From positions 1 through 29,329 of the forward strand of contig CAZVTK010000045.1 in assembly GCA_964629765.1 (NCBI GenBank): a stretch of 29,329 bases of DNA, in the 5' to 3' direction. A program made the translations under genes and the position numbers. The notes under the pieces are model-generated. The model was not told the origin of the DNA and made no database searches. It saw nothing but the letters and a program-made list of their open reading frames with translations. Source of the DNA: RCIO01 sp964629765 (lineage in GTDB: Bacteria > Pseudomonadota > Alphaproteobacteria > Rhizobiales > Rhizobiaceae). Within the stretch, counting starts at the first letter, position 1, and each line of letters starts with the position of its first letter. This document shows, piece after piece, positions 1 through 8,123 of this stretch.

Positions 1-528
1 GTCGGCCTCGTTGCGAGCGACCTTCATGCCGCGCCCGCCGCCGCCCGCCGACGCCTTGATGATGACCGGATAGCCGATCTCGGCGGCGACGCGCCGCGCC
101 TCCTTCGGGTCCGAGATGGCGCCGTCCGAGCCCGGCACGACGGGGATGCCGAGGCGCCTGGCGGTGCGCTTGGCCTCGATCTTGTCGCCCATGACGCGGA
201 TATGCTCGGCGCGCGGGCCGATGAAGGTGATGTTGTGCGCCTCCAGGATCTCGGCGAACTTGGCGTTCTCCGACAGGAAGCCGTAGCCCGGATGGATTGC
301 GTCGGCGCCGGTGATCTCGCAGGCGGCGACGATCTGATGGATGTTCAGGTAGCTGTCGCGCGAGGGCGGCGGGCCGATGCACACGCTCTCGTCGGCGAGG
401 CGCACATGCATGGCGTCGGCATCGGCGGTGGAGTGCACCGCCACGGTCGGGATGCCGAGCTCCTTGGCGGCGCGCAGCACGCGCAGCGCGATCTCGCCGC
501 GATTGGCTATGAGGATCTTGTGAAACAC
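1..528 (-). CDS. accC: Biotin carboxylase subunit of acetyl-CoA carboxylase (3' part cut by window edge)
   Basis: AccC carboxylates the biotin carried by AccB, using ATP and bicarbonate, in the first half-reaction of acetyl-CoA carboxylase (fatty acid synthesis, cytoplasm). The 176 visible residues start HKILIANRGEIALRV, the standard biotin carboxylase N-terminus. They continue through HPGYGFLSEN (about residue 80) into the ATP-grasp region with IIKASAGGGGRGMK near the window edge, the glycine-rich ATP loop. The start is GTG at 528: it is preceded by AGGCGGAGG about 8 bases upstream, and the family sequence begins immediately after it. The accB stop lies 15 bases upstream, so the two genes form an operon and are probably co-translated. 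The remaining roughly 270 residues lie outside the window. Identity is near certain. Confidence 0.97.
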   Translation of the reverse strand, partial: MFHKILIANRGEIALRVLRAAKELGIPTVAVHSTADADAMHVRLADESVCIGPPPSRDSYLNIHQIVAACEITGADAIHPGYGFLSENAKFAEILEAHNITFIGPRAEHIRVMGDKIEAKRTARRLGIPVVPGSDGAISDPKEARRVAAEIGYPVIIKASAGGGGRGMKVARNEAD

Positions 529-543
529 GGCGGGAGCCTCCGC

Positions 544-1008
544 CTATTCGATCACGACGAGGGGCTCGCCGAACTCGACGGGCCGGCCGTCCTCGAACAG
601 GATCGCGGTCACCGTGCCCGAGCGCGGCGAGGGGATCTGGTTCATGGTCTTCATCGCCTCGATGATCAGCAGCGTCTGGCCCTCCTTGACGCTCTGGCCG
701 ACCTCGATGAACGACTTGGCGCCGGGTGCCGGGGCAGCGTAGGCCGTGCCCACCATCGGCGAGGCGACGGCGTTCTTGGACTCGCGCGGCCCGGCGGCCG
801 GCGTAGCCGCTGCGGCGGGCGCGGCCGCCTGCGGGGCGGCGGCGGCGACCGGGGCCGCGAACGCATGCACAGCGGCCGGCGCCTGGCGCGACACGCGCAC
901 CTTGAGGTCGTTCAGCTCGACCTCGATCTCGGTCAGGTTGGTGTCGTTGAGGATGCCCGCGAGCTCGCGGATCAGTTCGCGGTCGATTTCCGGTTTCCTG
1001 GTCGACAT
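544..1008 (-). CDS. accB: Biotin carboxyl carrier protein of acetyl-CoA carboxylase
   Basis: This 154-aa protein carries the covalently bound biotin that shuttles CO2 from biotin carboxylase to the carboxyltransferase. It has three parts: a conserved N-terminal segment (about 1-40, RELAGILNDTNLTEIEVE), a flexible Ala/Pro-rich linker (about 43-73), and a C-terminal biotinyl domain (about 80-154). The biotin acceptor lysine sits in EAMKTMNQ. Thr follows the lysine where E. coli has Met, which to my recollection is common in alphaproteobacteria. ATG at 1008 is chosen because homology begins there. The open frame continues upstream to 1131, but that stretch overlaps the end of aroQ and shows no conserved sequence. 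It is followed by accC after 15 bases and preceded by aroQ after 32 bases, the arrangement I recall in rhizobia. Confidence 0.97.
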   Translation of the reverse strand: MSTRKPEIDRELIRELAGILNDTNLTEIEVELNDLKVRVSRQAPAAVHAFAAPVAAAAPQAAAPAAAATPAAGPRESKNAVASPMVGTAYAAPAPGAKSFIEVGQSVKEGQTLLIIEAMKTMNQIPSPRSGTVTAILFEDGRPVEFGEPLVVIE

Positions 1009-1040
1009 CGGTCGTTTCGTCCCCTGTTTCCGCCGCGCCT

Positions 1041-1478
1041 TCAGACGCGTGCGGCGAGCGCGTGGAGCGCCATGATGTAGCCCTGCGGGCCGAAGCCGCA
1101 GATCACGCCCGTGACGACGGGCGCGGTCCACGTCTTGTGCCGGAATTCCTCGCGGGCGTGGATGTTGGAAAGATGCACCTCGGCGACGGGCAGCGGCTGG
1201 ACGGCGCGGATGGCGTCGTGCAGCGCGACGGAAGTGTGCCCGTAGGCGCCGGGATTGATGATCAGCCCCTGCGCCGCGCCGCCGGCCTCCTGGATCCAGT
1301 CGACGAGCATGCCCTCGTGGTTGGACTGGCGGAAATCGACCGACAGGCCGAGGGCCTCGCCCGTCCTGCGGCAGTCGTCGCCGATCTCGTCCAGGGTCTT
1401 GCCGCCATAGATGCCCGGCTCGCGCTTGCCGAGCATGTTGAGGTTGGGACCGTTGAGGACGAAGATTGTCTTGGCCAT
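1041..1478 (-). CDS. aroQ: 3-dehydroquinate dehydratase, type II
   Basis: This enzyme converts 3-dehydroquinate to 3-dehydroshikimate in the shikimate pathway. At 145 aa it has the usual type II length (the active form is a dodecamer). Visible landmarks are the N-terminal NGPNLNMLGKREPGIYG, containing the catalytic Arg and Tyr of the mobile lid; the active-site segment NPGAYGHTS; and EVHLSNIHAREEFRH with the catalytic His. The start is ATG at 1478, exactly at the family N-terminus. The gene lies between the DsbA-like gene (144 bases upstream) and accB (32 bases downstream) on the same strand. A possible promoter lies just upstream (1519-1547), so aroQ-accB-accC may be transcribed separately from the DsbA-like gene. 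Confidence 0.97.
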   Translation of the reverse strand: MAKTIFVLNGPNLNMLGKREPGIYGGKTLDEIGDDCRRTGEALGLSVDFRQSNHEGMLVDWIQEAGGAAQGLIINPGAYGHTSVALHDAIRAVQPLPVAEVHLSNIHAREEFRHKTWTAPVVTGVICGFGPQGYIMALHALAARV

Positions 1479-1518
1479 GCCGAATCCGTCAGGGCCGGCG
1501 CGGATGCCGGCAGCCTTT

Positions 1519-1547
1519 CTATAGTTGCCATGACGCGGCCCGGAAAG
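1519..1547 (-). promoter_or_regulatory. Possible sigma-70 promoter of aroQ-accB-accC
   Basis: On the minus strand CTTTCC (1547-1542) and CTATAG (1524-1519) are separated by 17 bases. The alphaproteobacterial housekeeping consensus is roughly CTTGAC-N17-CTATAT, so the -10 is good and the -35 fair. The predicted transcript would start near 1512, about 35 bases before the aroQ ATG. This is a motif match by eye only. Confidence 0.4.
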
Positions 1548-1565
1548 AGCGCAAAAGGCGCTTTC
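1544..1565 (-). terminator. Weak hairpin downstream of the DsbA-like gene
   Basis: AGCGC (1548-1552) and GCGCT (1558-1562) form a 5-bp stem around a 5-base loop, flanked by partly complementary GAAAG/TTTC. It lies about 60 bases after the DsbA-like stop codon. On the minus strand the trailing T run is short and broken (CTCTTTCC). It could end that transcript partially. It also overlaps the -35 of the proposed aroQ promoter. Confidence 0.3.
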
Positions 1566-1622
1566 GCGCCGCCGCCGGCCCGGCTTTCCACCGAAATGCG
1601 CTGGGAACGCTCCGCCGGGTGC

Positions 1623-2444
1623 TCAGGACCCGCTGGCCGCACGCGCCTCGGCGATCTTCTGCTGGAGAATCTGGTGCCCGATGGCGCCGAAGACCACGTC
1701 CTGCCCGATCACGTAGGACGGGGTGCCGGTGATGGCGAGGTCGTTGGCGAGCTCGTAGGTCTTGCCGATCGCGTCGCGGATGGACGGGTCCTTCATCGCC
1801 TCGCGCAGCGCCGCCTCCTCGATGCCGAGCGAGACGGCGATCTTGATGGCCGCCGCCTCCGTGGCGCGGCCGGAGCCGCCCAGCAGCGCGGCGTGGAACT
1901 CCTCGTAGCGCGCCGGCGCGAGCTTCAGCACCGCCATGGAGACGTTGGCGGCGCGCTGTGAATCGGGTCCGAGGATCGGGAATTCCTTCATGACGAAACG
2001 CACGTCGACATTGTCGGCCACCAGCTTTTCCATGTCGCCGATGGCGCGCTTGCAGTAGCCGCAATTGTAGTCGAAGAACTCGACGACGGTGATCGGCGCG
2101 TCGGGATTGCCGATGACGCCGTCGAAGGCCGAGTTGAAGATCAGGTCGGAGGCGCCGCGGATGGTTTCGAGCTGCGCCGCCTTCTTCGCCGTCTCCTCGC
2201 GCTGGGCGAGCACCTGCTGCACCTCCACCATCAGCTCGGGATTGGTCAGCAGATAGTCGCGCACGATCTCCTCGATGGCCGCGCGGTCGAGCGAGCCGCC
2301 TGCGGCGGCCATGCGAAGCTGCGGCGTGTCGGCCGCCGCGCCTCCCGCGCCTCCCGCCAGATAGCCGAGCGCAAGCATGGCGAAGGACGTGGCCACCCCG
2401 GCGGTTCCCAGTACGATCGCGTTCTTCATCATGGCGTCGAGCAC
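1623..2444 (-). CDS. DsbA-family periplasmic thiol-disulfide oxidoreductase (Com1/ScsC-like)
   Basis: This is a predicted exported thioredoxin-fold protein of 273 aa. It has a hydrophobic signal segment (about 8-30) ending in an Ala/Gly-rich cleavage region, then a helical N-terminal segment (about 53-95, IEEIVRDYLLTNPELM) typical of ScsC/Com1-like proteins. The DsbA domain follows, with the redox motif CGYC at 128-131 (FFDYNCGYCKRA) and the cis-Pro loop GTPSYVIG near the C-terminus. It probably oxidises or isomerises disulfides in envelope proteins; which of the two cannot be told from sequence. Two starts are possible. GTG at 2444 has GGAG only 3 bases upstream; ATG at 2432 has the same GGAG about 15 bases upstream. 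The M48 peptidase gene ends 28 bases upstream on the same strand, so the two probably share a transcript. Confidence 0.9.
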   Translation of the reverse strand: MLDAMMKNAIVLGTAGVATSFAMLALGYLAGGAGGAAADTPQLRMAAAGGSLDRAAIEEIVRDYLLTNPELMVEVQQVLAQREETAKKAAQLETIRGASDLIFNSAFDGVIGNPDAPITVVEFFDYNCGYCKRAIGDMEKLVADNVDVRFVMKEFPILGPDSQRAANVSMAVLKLAPARYEEFHAALLGGSGRATEAAAIKIAVSLGIEEAALREAMKDPSIRDAIGKTYELANDLAITGTPSYVIGQDVVFGAIGHQILQQKIAEARAASGS

Positions 2445-2472
2445 TTTCTCCAGCGTTGGGCCGCGCGCCGCC

Positions 2473-3870
2473 TCAGCGGCCGGGTGCCCGGGCGTTGACG
2501 ATATCCTGCGCCCGCACCCAGGCGGGCGAGCCTTTTCGGAGCTTCTGCTGGGCGCGCGCGGCGAAGATGCGCGCCTCCTTCATCTGGCCGGAATAATAAT
2601 GGCCTTCGGCGGTGGTGAGCTCGGCCATGCCGATGTCGCCCGTCATGCCATAGGCCTGCGCCAGATAGCGATAGCCGGTGACGAATTCCTTGTCGCGGTC
2701 GAGGCCCGCGGAGAGCTCGGCGATCGCCTTCTTCACCTGGTCGGGCTTGCCGCCGGCGAGCAGCGCCTGCCCGTGGCCGATGCGCAGCAGCCCGGTCTTG
2801 GCCGGATCGAGCGCGACGGCGCGCGCATAGGCCGCGGCCGCGTCGCCGGCCCGGCCGGCCTTGATCAGGACGTCGCCGCGCAGTTCGTGCAGATAGGGGT
2901 TGTTCGGCTGCGCCTTGATGAGCGCATCGGCCTTGGCGAGCGCATTCTTCGGCGTGCCGTGGAGATAGGTCAGGATCGCGTCGCCGTAGAGGGCGCCGGG
3001 GCTGCGCGCCTTGTCGCCGCGGAACAGGCGCTGCACGCTGCCCTGGCCCTGCGTGTACGCGGCGAGCTTGGCGCGCATCATGTCGTGGCGAAGCTGAAGC
3101 GGCGCCGGATCCTTGCGGTCCCAGTAGGGGCTGGCGCGCGCCACCGTGTCCAGATTGGCGACGCGCTCGCGCGGCATCGGATGGCTGATCTGGTAGGGGT
3201 CGACCCGCGTGCCGGCGAGCGCCATGGCCTCGGCGAAGCGCTCGAAGGTGCGCAGCATGCCGCGCGGCGACTGCCCGGTCTTTTCCAGATAGACGATGGC
3301 GGAGCGGTCGGCGGTCGCTTCCTCGCCGCGCTGGTAGCCGAGCAGCCCGCGCCGGGCGATCTCGGGGGCGCCGAGGGCGATGCCGGTGCCGGCCTGTCCT
3401 ATGCTGCTGCTGCCGGCGACTGCGCCGGCCGCCGAAACCCCGATGCCCAGCATCATGCCGGCAATCGCCATGGCGTTGGCGCGGCGGAGCTGCTCGTGCA
3501 GGCGGTGCTGGTGGCCGCCGGCCAGATGCCCCGCCTCGTGGGCGATGACGCCGATGATCTCGTTCGGCGTCTCCGCCTGCATCAGCGCGCCGGTGTTGAA
3601 GAAGATGCGCCGGCCGGTGACGAAGGCATTGAAGCTCGGGTCGGAGACCAGCACCACCTCGATGCCCGACTTGCCGAGGCCGGCCGCATCGAGGATGGGC
3701 CGCGCATAGTCGCGCATCAGCGCCTCGATCTCGGCGTCGCGCACGATGGGAATGGACTGCGCCTGCGCCGCGCCCGGCGCCAGGAGGGCCGGCAGCAGGC
3801 ATGCGAGCGCGGCGGCGCGGCGCACCAGCGCGCCGAGGCGGCCGTGATTCGTGTTCGCCCTTGCCAGCAT
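2473..3870 (-). CDS. M48-family zinc metallopeptidase with C-terminal TPR region (BepA/YfgC-like)
   Basis: This is a predicted periplasmic zinc protease of 465 aa. A signal peptide (about 12-37) ends in APGAAQAQ. The peptidase domain carries HEAGH at 111-115 (two zinc-ligand His and the catalytic Glu) and a downstream GEEATADRSA segment that should supply the third ligand. The C-terminal half is helical, with repeats resembling tetratricopeptide units (NNPYLHELRGDVLIKAGRAGDAAAAYARA type). BepA of E. coli, built the same way, handles misassembled outer-membrane proteins, and a similar quality-control role is inferred here. ATG at 3870 is chosen because it places the signal peptide at the N-terminus. 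Upstream in-frame sequence to 3957 looks non-coding. It is divergent from the aminotransferase (146 bases between) and is followed by the DsbA-like gene, which fits a shared envelope role. Confidence 0.92.
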   Translation of the reverse strand: MLARANTNHGRLGALVRRAAALACLLPALLAPGAAQAQSIPIVRDAEIEALMRDYARPILDAAGLGKSGIEVVLVSDPSFNAFVTGRRIFFNTGALMQAETPNEIIGVIAHEAGHLAGGHQHRLHEQLRRANAMAIAGMMLGIGVSAAGAVAGSSSIGQAGTGIALGAPEIARRGLLGYQRGEEATADRSAIVYLEKTGQSPRGMLRTFERFAEAMALAGTRVDPYQISHPMPRERVANLDTVARASPYWDRKDPAPLQLRHDMMRAKLAAYTQGQGSVQRLFRGDKARSPGALYGDAILTYLHGTPKNALAKADALIKAQPNNPYLHELRGDVLIKAGRAGDAAAAYARAVALDPAKTGLLRIGHGQALLAGGKPDQVKKAIAELSAGLDRDKEFVTGYRYLAQAYGMTGDIGMAELTTAEGHYYSGQMKEARIFAARAQQKLRKGSPAWVRAQDIVNARAPGR

Positions 3871-4016
3871 GCGCAATTCCGTAGACCAGCCCTCGTGCCG
3901 TGCAAAGCGCGCCGGGGCGCCTCTCCGCAACTTGTGATCCGCACAGCAATCGGGCATTTGTGCGACCCCGCCGGCCCGGCATCGGGAGCCGGCGCCGCAG
4001 TCAGGGAGTTGCCTCT

Positions 4017-5168
4017 ATGCGTATCCGACTGTCGCGGCGCGGCGACGCCGAGCCGTTCCATGCGATGGATGTGCTGGCCGAGGCCAACCGGCTGCGCGCG
4101 GCCGGCCATGACGTCATCTCGCTGGCCGTCGGCCAGCCTTCCGATCCGGCGCCGCGCGCGGTGCGCGAGGCGGCGCAGCGCCTCCTGCAAACCGGCGTGG
4201 CGGGATATACGGACACGCTCGGCATCGCGCCGCTGCGGGAAGCCGTCGCGCGCCACTATGGCGAGCACTACGGCATCGACGTTCCCGCGGCTCGCGTGGC
4301 CGTGACGACGGGGTCGTCGGCCGGCTTCAACCTCGCCTTCCTCGCTCTGTTCGACGCCGGCGACAGGGTGGCCATCGCCTCGCCGGGCTACCCCGCCTAC
4401 CGCAACATCATGCGCGCGCTCGGCATCGACGTCGTGGAGATCGAGGACGGGCCGGAGGGGCACCTGACCGCCGCCGCGCTGGAGACGGCGCACCGGGCGA
4501 AGCCGCTGCACGGCGTGCTCTTCGCCAGCCCGGCCAACCCGACCGGCGCGGTGATCCCCGAAGGCGAGCTGCGCGCTATCCTTACCTTCGCGCGCGACGC
4601 CGGCATCGCCGCCATCTCCGACGAGATCTACCACCGGCTCGCCTATGACGCGCCGGACTTCAGCGCCCTCGCCGTCGACCCGGACGCCATCGTCATCAAC
4701 TCCTTCTCGAAATATTATTGCATGACCGGCTGGCGCATCGGCTGGATGGTGCTGCCCGAGAACGCGGTGCGGCAGGTCGAGCGGCTGGCGCAGAGCCTCT
4801 ACATCTCGCCGCCGGCGCTATCGCAGGCGGCCGCCGTGGAAGCCTTCGGCGCGACGGAGGAGCTGGAGCGGGTGAAGGCGCGCTACCGGCAGAACCGGGC
4901 GCTGCTGCACCGGCGGCTGCCCGCGCTGGGCATGAAGCTGGCCGCGCCGATGGACGGGGCCTTTTATGCCTATTGCGACGTGACGCGGCACACCAACGAC
5001 AGCATGGATTTTGCCAAGCGCATGCTGGCCGAGGCCCATGTGGCCTCGACGCCGGGGCGCGACTTCGACGTGAAAGAGGGGCACCGCACCATGCGGCTCT
5101 CTTATGCGGGCTCGCCCGACGAGATCGCCGAGGCGCTGGACCGCATCGGCCGCTGGCTCGACCACTGA
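4017..5168 (+). CDS. Pyridoxal-phosphate-dependent class I/II aminotransferase
   Basis: This 383-aa fold-type I aminotransferase has all key landmarks of the aspartate aminotransferase superfamily. They include the N-terminal ISLAVGQPSDPAP, the GSSAGF phosphate-binding region (about 99-104), NPTG with Asn174, SDEIYHRL with Asp202 and Tyr205, the PLP-binding Lys232 in NSFSKYYCMTGWRIGW, and a C-terminal MRLSYAGS with the likely substrate-carboxylate Arg. The amino-donor specificity cannot be read from sequence. The length and sequence style resemble the rhizobial aspartate/aromatic-type group. The start is ATG at 4017, with GGGAG 9 bases upstream. It is monocistronic: divergent from the M48 gene and closed by a strong hairpin at 5185-5212. 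Confidence 0.93.
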   Translation: MRIRLSRRGDAEPFHAMDVLAEANRLRAAGHDVISLAVGQPSDPAPRAVREAAQRLLQTGVAGYTDTLGIAPLREAVARHYGEHYGIDVPAARVAVTTGSSAGFNLAFLALFDAGDRVAIASPGYPAYRNIMRALGIDVVEIEDGPEGHLTAAALETAHRAKPLHGVLFASPANPTGAVIPEGELRAILTFARDAGIAAISDEIYHRLAYDAPDFSALAVDPDAIVINSFSKYYCMTGWRIGWMVLPENAVRQVERLAQSLYISPPALSQAAAVEAFGATEELERVKARYRQNRALLHRRLPALGMKLAAPMDGAFYAYCDVTRHTNDSMDFAKRMLAEAHVASTPGRDFDVKEGHRTMRLSYAGSPDEIAEALDRIGRWLDH

Positions 5169-5184
5169 GCAACCGATTCAAAGC

Positions 5185-5212
5185 AAAAAACCGGGGCAAG
5201 CCCCGGTTTTTT
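5185..5212. terminator. Bidirectional intrinsic terminator between aminotransferase and rne
   Basis: A perfect inverted repeat: six A, CCGGGG, a four-base CAAG loop, CCCCGG, then six T. Because the A run and T run are symmetrical, it works as a Rho-independent terminator on either strand. It lies 16 bases after the aminotransferase stop and 20 bases beyond the rne stop on the other strand, so one structure serves both convergent genes. Confidence 0.93.
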
Positions 5213-5231
5213 CTTGGATTTATCGACTTTC

Positions 5232-8123
5232 TCAGCTTGCGCGGAAGAAGCCTTTGCGCTGCCACCAGCCGCCCTTGCGGGGGGCGTCGGGCTGCGCCGT
5301 CGAGGTCACCACCGGCTCTACGGGGCGTGCCGGCTCGGCAACAGGCTGCGGCTCGGGCTCGCCCGGTGCTTCCGGCTCCGGCGCGGCGGCGATCTCGATG
5401 GGACGCGCGTCCGCGATCGCTTCGGCGACCTCGGCCGGTTCCGCCGCCTTGCGGCGCGAGCGGCGGGCCGGCTTGGCGGGCGCCGCTTCGCTGGCCGGGG
5501 CTTCCGCCGCCGCATCGTCGCTCGCCGCTGCCTTGCGGCGCGAACGGCGGGCCGGCTTGGCTGGCGCTTCCTCCGCAGCGACCTCGGCCACGACGATCTC
5601 GGCTTCGGCGGGAACAGTTTCGATCACCGGTTCAGCCGGCGCCTCGGAAGCCGCCATTTCGGGCAGCGAGTCCACGTCGTCGGAATCGGCAGAGGCTTCG
5701 CCGGCTTCGGCCTCGGCAGTCCCGGCCTCCTCGCCATGGCGGCTGCGGCGGCCGCCGCGCTTGCCGCGGCGGCGGCGCTTGCCGTTGCGATCCTGCCGGG
5801 ACCCGTCGGCATCGTCCGCCGCATCGGCAGCGCCGTCGGCTTCGAGCCCGTCGCCGGTCTCGTCCTCGCCGGCCTCGTCGTCGCCATCCTCGTCATGATC
5901 GCCGGCAGGCGACGACAACACAGCGTCCGCCGCTTCGCCGTGACCGTTCTCGCGGTCGCGACCCCGGCGACGGCGCTTGCGGCGGCGGCGGCGATGCTCG
6001 CCGCCTTCCTCGCCGCCCTGGCGCTGGGCCGGCGCGTCGGCGCGCGCCTCCTGCTCGTCCTCGTCGCCGTCCTCCTCGGCCTCGATCTCGATCGGCTCGT
6101 CATCCTCGATGTCGAGCGCCGGGGGCTGGATCACCGGGGCCGGGGAGATAATCGAACGGTCGACCAGCGCGCCCTTGAAGATGGCGTAATGCTGGGCGCC
6201 GACGGAATCGTCGGCCTCCACCGTGATGGTCAGGCCGAACTTGAGCTCGAGGTCGGCGAGGTTGCGGCGCTTGTGGTTGAGCACATAGAGCGCCGTCGCC
6301 ATCGGCGTCTTGACGGTCAAATGGTAGCGGTTGTCCTTCAGCAGGAACTCCTCGATGGCGCGCAGCACCAGCAGCGCGACCGAGGAATCGGAGCGCACAT
6401 GGCCCGTGCCGCCGCAATGCGGGCAGGACTGCATGGTCGATTCCAGCACCGAGGCGCGGATGCGCTGGCGCGACATTTCGAGCAGGCCGAAATGCGAGAT
6501 GCGGCCGACCTGGATGCGGGCGCGGTCGTTCTTCAGGCAGTCCTTCATCTTCTTCTCGACGGCCCGGTTGTTCCGGTTCTCCTCCATGTCGATGAAGTCG
6601 ATGACGATCAGGCCGGCGAGGTCGCGCAGGCGAAGCTGCCGCGCCACTTCCTCGGCCGCCTCCAGATTGGTCTGGAGCGCGGTGTCCTCGATGGAATGCT
6701 CGCGCGTCGAGCGGCCCGAATTGACGTCGATCGAGACCAGCGCCTCGGTCTGGTTGATGATGATGTAGCCGCCCGACTTCAGCGTCACCTGCGGTTGCAG
6801 CATCCGGTCGAGTTGCGATTCGACGCCGTAGCGCACGAACAGCGGCACCGGCTCGCGGTAGGGCTGGACCACCTTCGCATGGCTGGGCATCAGCATGCGC
6901 ATGAAGTCCTTGGCCTCGCGGTAGCCGTCGTCGCCGGCGACCTGGATGTCGTCGATGTCCTTGTTGTAGAGGTCGCGCACCGAACGCTTGATGAGCGAGC
7001 CTTCCTCGTAGACGAGGGCGGGAGCGGTCGACTGGAGGGTGAGCGTGCGCACGTTCTCCCACAGCCGCATCAGGTATTCGTAGTCGCGCTTGATCTCGGC
7101 CTTGGTGCGGCTCTCGCCGGCCGTGCGCAGGATGACGCCCATGCCCTGCGGCACGTCGAGATCCTTGACCACGTCCTTCAAGCGCTTGCGGTCGGTCGCA
7201 TTGGTGATCTTGCGCGAGATGCCGCCGCCGCGCGCCGTGTTGGGCATCAGCACCGAATAGCGGCCGGCCAGCGACAGGTAGGTGGTGAGCGCCGCGCCCT
7301 TGTTGCCGCGCTCCTCCTTGACGACCTGCACCAGCAGGATCTGCCGCCGCTTGATGACTTCCTGGATCTTGTACTGCTTGCGCGGGAAGCGGCGGGCGCG
7401 CTGGCGCACCTCCTCCTCGACAGCGTCGTCGGCGCCGACCGATTCGACGTCGGACGATTCGGCGCCGCTGTTGACTTCCTCGACGTCGCCATTGCCGGAG
7501 GACGAAGCCTCGGCGGGCAGCTCCTCGGAAACGACATCGGCCTCGACGCTATGCGCCATCGCCGGAGCCGGGCCGTCGTCGTCCCGCTCGTCGCTGGCGG
7601 TTTCGGCCTCGTCGCCGGCTTCAAGCTCGCCGTCCGCGGCCGAGACGGTCTCCGCGTCGTCGCCCTCGTGCGGCTCGTCGTCCTGCCCGGCGTCGTCTTG
7701 GGCAGCCTCGCCGGAGGCGCCGCTCGCCTGCGCGCCGCCGCCGCGCCTGTCGCCCCGGTCGCGGCCACGGCCGCGCCGGCGGCGGCCACGGCTGCGCCCG
7801 TTCTCCTCGTCGTCGTCCTCGTCATCCTCCTCGGCCGCTTCCGCCTCGGCGCGCAGCAGCGCCTGACGGTCGGCGACGGGGATCTGGTAGTAGTCGGGAT
7901 GGATTTCGCTGAAGGCGAGGAAGCCGTGGCGATTGCCGCCATATTCGATGAAGGCGGCCTGGAGCGAAGGCTCCACCCGCGTCACGCGGGCCAGATAGAT
8001 GTTTCCCTTGAGCTGCTTCTTGTCCTGGGACTCGAAATCGAACTCCTCGATGCGGTTACCGCGTACGACGACAACCCGCGTTTCCTCCGGGTGGGAGGCA
8101 TCTATGAGCATCTTGTTGGGCAT
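5232..8123 (-). CDS. rne: Ribonuclease E
   Basis: RNase E starts mRNA decay and processes rRNA and tRNA precursors, and it scaffolds the degradosome. This copy is 963 aa. An S1 RNA-binding domain starts at about 38 (GNIYLARVTRVEPSLQAAFI) and is split by about 150 residues of acidic and Arg-rich low-complexity sequence (about 95-245). It resumes at KEERGNKGAALTTYLSLAGR. The catalytic DNase I-like core follows, with the metal-binding Asp segments SIDVNSGR and VIDFIDMEE, then the zinc-link CPHCGGTGH that tetramerises the enzyme. The C-terminal third (about 670 on) is disordered, alternating acidic stretches with RRRKRRRRGR-type RNA-binding patches, and ends KGGWWQRKGFF. The start is ATG at 8123 with GGGGAG about 10 bases upstream. 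The long region upstream may be an untranslated leader used for autoregulation, as known for E. coli rne. Confidence 0.97.
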   Translation of the reverse strand: MPNKMLIDASHPEETRVVVVRGNRIEEFDFESQDKKQLKGNIYLARVTRVEPSLQAAFIEYGGNRHGFLAFSEIHPDYYQIPVADRQALLRAEAEAAEEDDEDDDEENGRSRGRRRRGRGRDRGDRRGGGAQASGASGEAAQDDAGQDDEPHEGDDAETVSAADGELEAGDEAETASDERDDDGPAPAMAHSVEADVVSEELPAEASSSGNGDVEEVNSGAESSDVESVGADDAVEEEVRQRARRFPRKQYKIQEVIKRRQILLVQVVKEERGNKGAALTTYLSLAGRYSVLMPNTARGGGISRKITNATDRKRLKDVVKDLDVPQGMGVILRTAGESRTKAEIKRDYEYLMRLWENVRTLTLQSTAPALVYEEGSLIKRSVRDLYNKDIDDIQVAGDDGYREAKDFMRMLMPSHAKVVQPYREPVPLFVRYGVESQLDRMLQPQVTLKSGGYIIINQTEALVSIDVNSGRSTREHSIEDTALQTNLEAAEEVARQLRLRDLAGLIVIDFIDMEENRNNRAVEKKMKDCLKNDRARIQVGRISHFGLLEMSRQRIRASVLESTMQSCPHCGGTGHVRSDSSVALLVLRAIEEFLLKDNRYHLTVKTPMATALYVLNHKRRNLADLELKFGLTITVEADDSVGAQHYAIFKGALVDRSIISPAPVIQPPALDIEDDEPIEIEAEEDGDEDEQEARADAPAQRQGGEEGGEHRRRRRKRRRRGRDRENGHGEAADAVLSSPAGDHDEDGDDEAGEDETGDGLEADGAADAADDADGSRQDRNGKRRRRGKRGGRRSRHGEEAGTAEAEAGEASADSDDVDSLPEMAASEAPAEPVIETVPAEAEIVVAEVAAEEAPAKPARRSRRKAAASDDAAAEAPASEAAPAKPARRSRRKAAEPAEVAEAIADARPIEIAAAPEPEAPGEPEPQPVAEPARPVEPVVTSTAQPDAPRKGGWWQRKGFFRAS
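5443..5568 (-). repeat. 42-nt direct repeat inside the rne C-terminal scaffold
   Basis: Two near-identical 42-base copies, at 5443-5484 and 5527-5568, start 84 bases (28 codons) apart. Both encode the basic motif APAKPARRSRRKAA in the RNase E tail. Few bases differ, so this looks like a recent in-frame duplication of an RNA-binding or partner-binding patch. Confidence 0.85.

Noticed and set aside
202..1080. Long plus-strand open frames opposite accC/accB
   Set aside because: They are antisense to conserved biotin carboxylase and carrier protein codons; the Arg/Gly/Ala-rich products show no domain. High GC makes such antisense frames common.
2377..4305. 642-codon plus-strand frame opposite the DsbA-like and M48 genes
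   Set aside because: Antisense to two genes with clear catalytic motifs; the product is low-complexity with no recognisable fold.
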